Source: Desulfobacula sp. (GTDB lineage: Bacteria; Desulfobacterota; Desulfobacteria; Desulfobacterales; Desulfobacteraceae). From it: DNA of 5,931 nt. The notes under the pieces are model-generated. The model worked only from the letters and a program-made list of their open reading frames with translations, ran no database searches and was not told where the DNA came from. The DNA lies in contig JAQICW010000741.1 in NCBI GenBank assembly GCA_027858355.1, positions 1-5,931 on the forward strand, written 5' to 3'. The translations under genes were made by a program, and so were the position numbers. The first letter of the stretch is position 1. Each line of letters starts with the position of its first letter. Of this stretch, positions 1 through 4,503 are shown piece by piece.

Positions 1-245
1 CTGCCCTTCAGGGTGCAACATGACAAAGCCCAGGATTCAGGAGACAGGGTAAATGCTGCGGTTGTGTAGTGAAAGTTCACGTTCTTATCCGGGGAGATCT
101 GCCTTGCATGCATTGGGCAACTTTTGCAATAACTCCCGGCTTGGACCATACCGGGTCACCAAGGTCCAGGCATCCCCGGCTGTTGCCGACGGTGGTGAAA
201 CACGAACAATGGGCAGCATATGCAAAGGAATGTTCACTGCGCCTT
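1..245. other. Unassigned segment beside the broken toxin
   Basis: I see no gene here that I can support. Short open frames exist on both strands, including a minus-strand frame of about 100 codons across 85-393, but that frame runs antisense to the antitoxin end and resembles no family I know. The base composition looks richer in G and C than the AT-rich cassette next to it. The segment begins where the toxin gene loses its family resemblance (about 266) and has near-identical ends at 3-24 and 241-260. This suggests a foreign insert or the flank of a deletion. A stretch of a group II intron RNA is possible but is only a weak impression; no domain V is visible. Confidence 0.35.
3..24 (+). repeat. 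Imperfect direct repeat, left copy
   Basis: The sequence gcccttcagggt followed by gc and aacatgac matches 241-260 (gcctttcagggt then aacctgac) with two mismatches and a 2-nt gap. The two copies lie 238 bp apart and bracket the unassigned segment. The origin is unknown. Confidence 0.45.
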
Positions 246-260
246 TCAGGGTAACCTGAC
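241..260 (+). repeat. Imperfect direct repeat, right copy
   Basis: This is the partner of the copy at 3-24. It also contains an inverted repeat, TCAGG-GTAA-CCTGA, at 246-259. Its taacctga (252-259) equals the first eight bases of the 20-bp motif found at 643 and 1058. It sits only a few bases from the point where the toxin reading frame stops looking like a toxin. Confidence 0.45.
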
Positions 261-344
261 GGGTGATAGGGCAGGGCGAAGTTTTGCTTCTATTTGATCT
301 GTTTGAGGAAATCTGAAAAGTACAATCTGGGCTTCGGTAATCAT
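246..344 (-). pseudogene. Truncated PemK/MazF-like toxin
   Basis: The 32-codon frame starts at an ATG that overlaps the antitoxin stop as ATGA, the classic coupled arrangement of toxin-antitoxin operons. Its first 26 residues (MITEAQIVLFRFPQTDQ, then IEAKLRPAL) match the N-terminal beta-strand and the RPAL segment typical of PemK/MazF mRNA-cleaving toxins, which are usually about 100-115 residues. After RPAL the frame reads SPVRLP and stops. None of the three frames beyond about 266 continues the fold, so the break is a junction with foreign DNA rather than a simple frameshift. The catalytic core is missing, so no nuclease activity is expected. The family assignment comes from a short N-terminal match in the right genetic context and is probable, not proven. 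Confidence 0.7.
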
Positions 345-553
345 GAAAATGATTCCTTAATATCATTGAGCGAATACGGAGCTTGTTCGTCATCCATCCC
401 TCGTATCGCAGAAGATAAGGAAAAATCTGCCCAATTTTTTATCTCCTGTTTTTCTGCCTTTGAGCGAAGATATTGTACAAAATCAAGAACTTCTACCTGT
501 TTAGATTCTGACAATGCTTGTACATCTTTAATAATTGTCTCTGTTAAACTCAT
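341..553 (-). CDS. DUF2281-family antitoxin
   Basis: This is a 70-residue acidic, mostly helical protein beginning MSLTETIIKDVQ. It carries the DUF2281 signature of a leading helix followed by a VLDFVQYLRSKAE-type segment (residues ~24-36) and a polar C-terminal tail ending NDIKESFS. Proteins of this family are encoded upstream of small toxins (PemK/MazF, PIN or RelE types) and are thought to bind the toxin and often autoregulate the operon. The start at 553 was preferred over the ATG 33 bases upstream because a GGAGG sits 7 bases before it and family members begin with this MSL(T/S)ET pattern. The toxin behind it is broken, so this is probably an orphan antitoxin. Its head-to-head placement with an integron integrase fragment suggests that the pair was an integron cassette. 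Confidence 0.8.
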   Translation of the reverse strand: MSLTETIIKDVQALSESKQVEVLDFVQYLRSKAEKQEIKNWADFSLSSAIRGMDDEQAPYSLNDIKESFS

Positions 554-560
554 AAGAATA

Positions 561-565
561 CCTCC
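561..565 (-). promoter_or_regulatory. Shine-Dalgarno of the antitoxin
   Basis: A perfect GGAGG on the minus strand lies 7 nt before ATG 553. It decides the start against the in-frame ATG at 586. A possible -10 box TATGAT lies at 582-587, but I find no convincing -35 for it. Confidence 0.75.
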
Positions 566-618
566 ATTGGTGTTTTTGAGTATCATAAAATGTGAAATTT
601 TACGAACACATAACCATT

Positions 619-688
619 TATTATCAGGTCAATTTTCTCTGATAACCTGAAGGTCACACGTAAGTTGAAAAAAAGGCTATTATCAGGT
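619..688 (+). repeat. 11-bp direct repeat pair tattatcaggt
   Basis: Exact copies lie at 619-629 and 678-688. The inverted form of the TTATCAG core also occurs at 639-645, so the motif appears three times in 70 bp. In integrons, direct repeats near attI are integrase binding sites; a similar role here is inference. Confidence 0.5.
643..663 (+). repeat. 20-bp motif, copy 1
   Basis: The motif taacctgaaggtcacacgta plus one further a is identical to 1058-1078. It also matches the reverse complement of 1268-1288 with one mismatch. This copy is non-coding, upstream of the integrase fragment. The core contains the small inverted repeat ACCT-GA-AGGT. Confidence 0.75.
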
Positions 689-706
689 AAAGTTTTTATA
701 AATAAT

Positions 707-721
707 TCTCTATCATAGAGA
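707..721 (+). promoter_or_regulatory. 15-bp palindrome upstream of intI fragment
   Basis: TCTCTATCATAGAGA is a perfect inverted repeat (7+1+7) lying between a TATAAAT box (697-703) and the integrase ATG at 730, and overlapping the likely ribosome binding site. It resembles a TetR-type operator half-site pattern. A repressor site for the integrase promoter is plausible but unproven. No LexA-type box is seen. Confidence 0.4.
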
Positions 722-729
722 GAAAGAAA

Positions 730-861
730 ATGTCAAGTTCAAAAAATAAGCGCTTACTTGATGAAGTCAGGGATGTCACGCGGCTGAAACATTATTCCAT
801 CCATACTGAGCGATCTTACTGTGTCGATTATGTTCAGCGGAGCATAATCGGCACATCTTAG
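730..861 (+). pseudogene. intI: Integron integrase, N-terminal remnant
   Basis: The 43-codon frame begins MSSSKNKR and continues LLDEVRDVTRLKHYSIHTER, then SYC and VQR. This is the characteristic N-terminal SAM-like DNA-binding region of IntI tyrosine recombinases, which are about 320 residues long. The fragment has what looks like one extra residue in the SYCVDYVQR stretch, loses similarity by about position 840 and stops at 859-861. The whole catalytic domain with the R-H-R-Y residues is gone, so it cannot recombine. It faces away from the toxin-antitoxin pair, as intI faces away from its cassettes in a normal integron. The break coincides with the start of DUF4338 homology in another frame, which points to recombination with a mobile element. 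Confidence 0.75.
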
Positions 862-1150
862 TGTTACCCTGGGTGACAGTGAAATGCTTAGATAGTAAGG
901 TTCTGGCGCTGAATATTAAAAGGATATCTTCTGACTGGCTCAAAATTTATCACTATCCTTTATATATGTTGGAGACTTTTGTTGAACAGGATCGGTTCAA
1001 GAGGACCTGTTATAAAGCTGCCAACTGGATACGTGTTGGGGAGACAAAAGGAACGTCTAACCTGAAGGTCACACGTAAAAAGGGTCATAAACATCTCCAG
1101 TGTCTTTCTCTTCTTTCAAATTATCAGTTTAAAAAGCAGTTTGTAAAAAT
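841..1150 (+). pseudogene. DUF4338 (DruA-like) protein fragment
   Basis: The frame reading NRHILVLPWVTVK, then SKVLALNIKRISSDW, then LYMLETFVEQDRF and TCYKAANWIRVGETKG matches the central and C-terminal part of the DUF4338 domain. That domain is found in Druantia DruA and in the N-terminal half of certain transposase-associated proteins (about 290 residues or more). The first half is missing, because homology begins inside the integrase remnant at about 841. The end is uncertain: the family's closing segment may be decayed between 1080 and 1150. No proper start exists apart from an internal GTG at 861. I take it as a relic of a transposable element rather than a working defence gene, because none of the other Druantia genes is present. 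Confidence 0.7.
1058..1078 (+). repeat. 20-bp motif, copy 2
   Basis: This is a 21-bp exact match to 643-663. Here it lies in the DUF4338 reading frame, right after the conserved GETKG segment, and reads NLKVTR. It may mark the 3' edge of the DUF4338 fragment. Confidence 0.75.
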
Positions 1151-1151
1151 C

Positions 1152-1460
1152 ATGCCCAATGGCGATATCCAGGGCGGGTATACAAAGATGATTATATCTC
1201 TAATTGATTTTTCCTTTGTCAGGTCTTTGACTGCTCACAGTTACAGCATTAAAAAAGCCCTCCGCCCTACGTGTGACCTTAAGGTTATGATCCGCCTTCT
1301 CTTTTTCTGCTGGAGTTGTTCAGGTATATAAAGCATGGATAAATTCCTTAAGATTTTGAGGGACCAGGACCGGGGTAGGGCCTACCGGGCTTATGCCGGC
1401 ATTTGTGAAGATCATATCCCTACCAAAGGAACTTTTTCCAATGCTTTTCAAAAAAGATGA
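1152..1460 (+). pseudogene. N-terminal remnant of a DDE-type transposase
   Basis: From ATG 1152 the frame reads SLIDFSFVRSLTAHSYS, RPTCDLKVMIRLLFFCW, an in-frame TAA at 1329-1331, then MDKFLKILRDQDRGRAYRAY and HIPTKGTFSNAFQKR before a TGA at 1458-1460. The pattern (IDFSF, the RP..D..VM..LLFF segment, a basic helix, then IPT..TFS..) fits the N-terminal domain of IS5/IS1182-like transposases. The DDE core is absent and the frame carries a stop, so it is dead. It is in the same frame as the DUF4338 fragment, giving a chimeric open frame of 156 codons from GTG 861. The 3' end fades into the terminator of the permease gene, marking the border with the core chromosome. The exact IS family is uncertain. 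Confidence 0.6.
1268..1288 (-). repeat. 20-bp motif, copy 3 (inverted)
   Basis: The reverse complement reads ataaccttaaggtcacacgta, with one mismatch to copies 1 and 2. It lies within the transposase frame (RPTCDLKV). With copy 2 it forms an inverted pair enclosing about 230 bp. Confidence 0.7.
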
Positions 1461-1483
1461 AAGGGACCTTTGTCCCTTTCATC
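1450..1483 (-). terminator. Rho-independent terminator of atoE
   Basis: A 12-bp perfect stem (GATGAAAGGGAC at 1456-1467 pairing with 1472-1483) with a 4-nt loop is followed on the minus strand by six T residues (1450-1455). It lies 32 bases after the permease stop. On the plus strand no T-run follows, so it acts mainly for the minus-strand transcript. Confidence 0.92.
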
Positions 1484-1514
1484 GTCTTTAACCGCTTTAA
1501 CAGCGTTGTTTCGT

Positions 1515-2840
1515 TTAGAGAAACAGCAATACAAGCGAGATCACAACGCCGCTCCAGAGAAGGGCGACAACACAATAGCCCATTATATCACGGATACCGA
1601 GACCTGCAATCCCCAGCAGAGGAAGTGCCCAAAAGGGCTGAATCATGTTTGTCCATGCATCTCCCCAGGCGATGGCCATGGCTGCCTTGCCAAGTGGAAC
1701 CCCAATGGCCTTTGCCGCAGGCATGATAATGGGCCCCTGAACTGCCCATTGTCCCCCTCCCGACGGCACAAAGAAGTTGACTATGCCGGCACTTAGGAAT
1801 GCAAAAAAAGGAAAGGTCATGGGAGTTGAAACCTGGACAAACCACTGGCTGATGGAGGAAGCAAGACCCGAATGAACCATCATGCCCATTATGCCGGCAT
1901 AAAGGGGAAACTGGAGTACAATGCCGCCGACGTTTTTAATGGCCTCATTGGCCGCCTTTAAAAAATTGGCCGGTGTTCCGTGGAGAACAATACCGGCAAA
2001 CAAAAAAATCATGTTCACACTGTTCAGTCCCAATGTACCGCCGGTGATAAAATAGTAGACAATATAGGCAAACCCAAACAGCCCCAGAAGCATGGAGATA
2101 ACCATGCTGTTTTCCATCTTTTCAGCCGGCGTTGTTCCTTTTGTCCTGGACTGCCCCTGGGCACTTTCCTCAAGCAATAAAGGATCTATTTCAACAATGT
2201 CGCCTGGGTCCGGGGCCATCATCATATTGATGACAGGAAGGGTGAGGATGAGAATCGCACAGATCAGAAGATTCTGCCATGCAAATACGGTTTCTGTCAC
2301 AGGAATGACTTCACCGCCGGTAATCGCAGACATAAAATTCTTGGAGACCTGGGCAATCTTAAGGGGAATGGACCCTGAAAGCCCGGCATGCCAGATAAGG
2401 AATCCTGAGTAGGCTGATGCCACAAGCAGTCCATAGTGGATACCTTTTATTTTTTTTGCCATCTGCCTAGCAAGAAGGGCCCCTACAATCAGACCAAATC
2501 CCCAGTTAATCCAGCAGGCGATGAGGGCAACCACCGTGGTCACAATGATTGCCTGGGAAGACGACTTGGCAAGGCTTGATATGGCGCTTAATACCGACTC
2601 CACCACCTTTGTTTTTGCCAGGGTGTGGCCGGTAACCAGGACCAGAACCATCTGCATGGCAAAGGCCAAAAGTTTCCAGAATCCCTGGCCCCAGAAGTTC
2701 ACCATATCAATGGGTGACTGACCTTTAAAAATAATCCCGAAAAGGAACACCACAAAAGTAAGAATAACGGCAAATAAAAAAGCATCCGGCAGCCATTTTC
2801 TAACCAGTTTACTGAAAAATCCAGCTAACGCCTTTATCAC
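1515..2840 (-). CDS. atoE: AtoE-family short-chain fatty acid transporter
   Basis: This is a 441-residue integral membrane protein of normal AtoE length. Hydrophobic segments lie near residues 20-38, 55-75, 97-120, 138-152, 188-208, 247-268, 275-290, 303-325, 342-360 and 400-440. Family hallmarks are the FVPSGGGQWAVQGP stretch (about 357-370) and GDAWTNMIQPFWALPLLG (393-410). A polar loop at about 210-245 divides the two halves. In E. coli AtoE takes up short-chain acids for acetoacetate/butyrate catabolism; butyrate-like substrates here are inference. The start is GTG (2838-2840), supported by GGAGG 5 bases upstream and a typical amphipathic N-terminus. A sigma-54 promoter lies about 170 bp upstream and a strong terminator follows, so it is a single-gene unit probably controlled by the adjacent two-component system. 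CoA-transferase and thiolase partners are missing here. Confidence 0.95.
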   Translation of the reverse strand: MIKALAGFFSKLVRKWLPDAFLFAVILTFVVFLFGIIFKGQSPIDMVNFWGQGFWKLLAFAMQMVLVLVTGHTLAKTKVVESVLSAISSLAKSSSQAIIVTTVVALIACWINWGFGLIVGALLARQMAKKIKGIHYGLLVASAYSGFLIWHAGLSGSIPLKIAQVSKNFMSAITGGEVIPVTETVFAWQNLLICAILILTLPVINMMMAPDPGDIVEIDPLLLEESAQGQSRTKGTTPAEKMENSMVISMLLGLFGFAYIVYYFITGGTLGLNSVNMIFLFAGIVLHGTPANFLKAANEAIKNVGGIVLQFPLYAGIMGMMVHSGLASSISQWFVQVSTPMTFPFFAFLSAGIVNFFVPSGGGQWAVQGPIIMPAAKAIGVPLGKAAMAIAWGDAWTNMIQPFWALPLLGIAGLGIRDIMGYCVVALLWSGVVISLVLLFL

Positions 2841-2845
2841 GAGAA

Positions 2846-2850
2846 CCTCC
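2846..2850 (-). promoter_or_regulatory. Shine-Dalgarno of atoE
   Basis: GGAGG lies 5 nt before the GTG start at 2840. It supports use of the non-ATG start codon. Confidence 0.85.
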
Positions 2851-2892
2851 TAATTGTTAAGGTTGATGTTTTATGTAATCAAATGATCATCA

Positions 2893-2913
2893 GCCCGGGC
2901 AAAAAGTCCGGGC
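2893..2913 (-). promoter_or_regulatory. GC hairpin in the atoE leader
   Basis: GCCCGG (2893-2898) pairs with CCGGGC (2908-2913) around a 9-nt loop, inside the predicted ~160-nt untranslated leader. No T-run follows on the minus strand, so it is not a terminator. It may stabilise the mRNA, or it may be incidental. Confidence 0.4.
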
Positions 2914-2934
2914 ATATCTCCAGCCTGTCTTTTC

Positions 2935-2951
2935 TTGCAAGTACCTTGCAA
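2935..2951. promoter_or_regulatory. Inverted repeat TTGCAAG-TAC-CTTGCAA
   Basis: This is a perfect 7+3+7 inverted repeat downstream of the predicted atoE transcription start. Its centre is about 20 bp from the centre of the next palindrome (2956-2969), two turns of the helix. It is a candidate operator; no regulator is assigned. Confidence 0.5.
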
Positions 2952-2955
2952 ATTG

Positions 2956-2969
2956 TATAAGCGCTTATA
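2956..2969. promoter_or_regulatory. Perfect palindrome TATAAGCGCTTATA
   Basis: This 14-bp perfect palindrome lies roughly 30-45 bases downstream of the predicted sigma-54 transcription start. Its position fits a repressor or second-input site better than the usual upstream activator site. Confidence 0.5.
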
Positions 2970-3009
2970 GTGTTAAAAGATTAAAAATTAATCCTTGGGA
3001 AAGTTAAGT

Positions 3010-3026
3010 AGCAAAGATCATGCCAG
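3010..3026 (-). promoter_or_regulatory. Sigma-54 (-24/-12) promoter of atoE
   Basis: On the minus strand, CTGGCATGATCTTTGCT matches the consensus YTGGCACGRNNNTTGCW at every fixed position except C to T at the seventh base. The invariant GG and GC are correctly spaced. It points towards atoE, with a start near 2998. It sits directly downstream of a gene for a sigma-54-dependent activator, which makes the assignment strong. Confidence 0.85.
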
Positions 3027-3069
3027 TTTTATAGTTGGGCAATCTCCCCTTCAGAGGCGTTTGATGCGG

Positions 3070-3082
3070 TTGTTTTAAACAA
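3070..3082. promoter_or_regulatory. Candidate upstream activator site
   Basis: TTGTTT-T-AAACAA is a perfect inverted repeat about 70-85 bases upstream of the predicted sigma-54 start, a distance at which NtrC-type dimers often bind. No other data support it. Confidence 0.4.
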
Positions 3083-3088
3083 TAATAA

Positions 3089-3121
3089 GGGTAAAAATTT
3101 GATAAAATGGGTAAAGTTTAC
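3089..3121. promoter_or_regulatory. Phased gggtaaa repeats and small palindrome
   Basis: The direct repeat gggtaaa occurs at 3089-3095 and 3109-3115, exactly 20 bp apart (two helical turns). The second copy runs into the palindrome GTAAA-G-TTTAC (3111-3121). These lie upstream of the sigma-54 promoter, between it and the regulator stop codon, and could be enhancer half-sites. Confidence 0.3.
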
Positions 3122-3129
3122 ACATGGAA

Positions 3130-4503
3130 CTAACCGTCCTTTGGTGCCAGACCATAGGCATCTATCTTGTAGAAAAGCGCCTTTCTGCTCATTTGAAGCG
3201 CACTGGCTGTTTTAATGCGGTTCCACCTGTTCTCGTCCAAGGCCCTTACAATAATGCTTTTCTCCACCTCCCTGAGAATCTCTTTTAAGGATTGCCCCGG
3301 GCCCCTGTCAACACTGGGAAGCAAATCAGGGGGAGGGGGAGTAAGAGAGAGGTCTTCGGGCATGATCAAAGGCCCCCGGGCCATTACAACTGCCCGTTCA
3401 ATCTGATTTTCAAGTTCCCGGACATTTCCGGTCCAATTGTATTCACACAAAAGGTTCATGGCCTTGGGAGCGATGAATTTCCGGGGAATGCCATCCACTT
3501 TGGCATACTTATTCAGAAAATACTCCACCAGGAGGGCAATATCCTCCTTTCGCTCACGAAGGGGGGGGATGTTGATCTGGATGACATTGAGCCGATAATA
3601 GAGATCTTCCCTGAAACCCCCGTTTTTCAGGAGTTCTTCCAGGTCCCGGTTGGTTGCGGCAATAATACGAACATTGGTGGTAATGGTTTCAAGCCCCCCC
3701 AACCGCTGGAACTGCTTATCCTGGATAACCTTGAGAAGATTGGCCTGGAAATGGGGCATCATCTCGCCGATTTCATCCAGAAACAGGGTGCCATTGTCGG
3801 CATATTCAAACTTTCCGATCTTGTTGGCTACGGCGCAGGTGAAAGCCCCCTTTTCATGACCGAAGAATTCACTTTCGATCAAGCCTTCCGGAATGGATGC
3901 ACAATTTATCCCGACAAATTTACCGGTATTGTATTGGCTGTTATAGTGAATGGCCTTGGCCACCAGCTCTTTTCCAGTGCCGGTTTCCCCCTGGATCAGA
4001 ACCGTTGCATTGGTCTGGGAAATTTTTCCGATCATTTTAAAAACCGTCTGCATTTTTTCGGACTTGCCAATGATATTGTTGATGCAAAAACGGTTCTTCA
4101 CCTCTTTCCGAAGCAGCTGAACCTCTTCGTTCAACTCCTTTATCTCCATGGCTTTTTTTACGCTCAGCCGTATCTCTGAATTATTAAAGGGTTTGGAAAT
4201 ATAGTTGTAGGCGCCCAGCTTCATGGCCTCAACTGCCGTGTCCACACCGGCAAAGGCCGTCATCATGATCACGGGAACGTCGGGATATTGTTTACTGATG
4301 ATTTTAATGGCCGTAAGCCCGTCCATCACCGGCATTCGTATGTCCATGAACAACAGATCCACACCTGTAGCTGCCATGTGCTCAATGGCCAGTTTCCCGT
4401 TTTCAACCAGCGTCACATGGTACCCTTCTGCGGTGAGGATTTCCTTGAGAAGGCGCCTGACATTGTGCTCATCATCTGCAACTAATATTCTTCTATTAGC
4501 CAT
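3130..4503 (-). CDS. atoC: AtoC-like sigma-54-dependent response regulator
   Basis: This 457-residue NtrC-family protein is the usual length for the family. The receiver domain (about 1-120) has the acidic pair D10/D11, phospho-acceptor D54 in LFMDIRMP, T82 and K104. The AAA+ domain (about 142-375) has Walker A GETGTGKE (172-179), Walker B TLFLDEIGE (239-247), the arginine finger region FREDLYYRLN (297-306) and WTGNVRELEN (357-366). A Fis-type helix-turn-helix lies at about 405-452. The sigma-54 contact loop reads GAFTCA (219-224) where the consensus is GAFTGA. The ATG overlaps the kinase stop by 8 bp (ATGGCTAA), with AAGGG 7 bases upstream, so the two are co-translated. It probably activates the sigma-54 promoter before the adjacent permease gene. 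No terminator is seen after it. The AtoC name rests on the neighbouring AtoE permease; other NtrC-type names are possible. Confidence 0.93.
   Translation of the reverse strand: MANRRILVADDEHNVRRLLKEILTAEGYHVTLVENGKLAIEHMAATGVDLLFMDIRMPVMDGLTAIKIISKQYPDVPVIMMTAFAGVDTAVEAMKLGAYNYISKPFNNSEIRLSVKKAMEIKELNEEVQLLRKEVKNRFCINNIIGKSEKMQTVFKMIGKISQTNATVLIQGETGTGKELVAKAIHYNSQYNTGKFVGINCASIPEGLIESEFFGHEKGAFTCAVANKIGKFEYADNGTLFLDEIGEMMPHFQANLLKVIQDKQFQRLGGLETITTNVRIIAATNRDLEELLKNGGFREDLYYRLNVIQINIPPLRERKEDIALLVEYFLNKYAKVDGIPRKFIAPKAMNLLCEYNWTGNVRELENQIERAVVMARGPLIMPEDLSLTPPPPDLLPSVDRGPGQSLKEILREVEKSIIVRALDENRWNRIKTASALQMSRKALFYKIDAYGLAPKDG

Larger units (their letters stand above)
590..729. promoter_or_regulatory. 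Head-to-head intergenic region, candidate attI/Pc region
   Basis: This AT-rich region separates the antitoxin gene from the divergently oriented integrase fragment, the position that attI and the cassette promoter occupy in an integron. It holds a direct repeat tattatcaggt at 619-629 and 678-688 (59 bp apart). It also holds a 7-bp hairpin TTATCAG/CTGATAA at 621-627 and 639-645, and one copy of the 20-bp motif at 643-663. I did not find a clean GTTRRRY core site, so attI is suggested by position and repeats only. Confidence 0.4.

Noticed and set aside
85..393. 102-codon minus-strand open frame
   Set aside because: It overlaps the antitoxin 3' end and the toxin fragment in another frame and matches no family I recognise. 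The part below 260 could be a real coding tail, but nothing supports it.
553..586. Longer antitoxin start at ATG 586
   Set aside because: It would add 11 residues not typical of the family and has no ribosome binding site, while ATG 553 has GGAGG at ideal spacing.
1054..1060. GTCTAAC, an integron core-site match (GTTAGAC on the minus strand)
   Set aside because: It lies inside the DUF4338 reading frame and has no partner R/L boxes or attC-like hairpin around it, so it is most likely chance.
841..1150. A working Druantia defence gene
   Set aside because: The DUF4338 piece lacks its first half and a proper start, no other Druantia component is present, and it is fused to transposase debris.
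3292..4179. 295-codon plus-strand open frame
   Set aside because: It lies wholly antisense to the response regulator, whose domains and motifs are complete, so it is a shadow.
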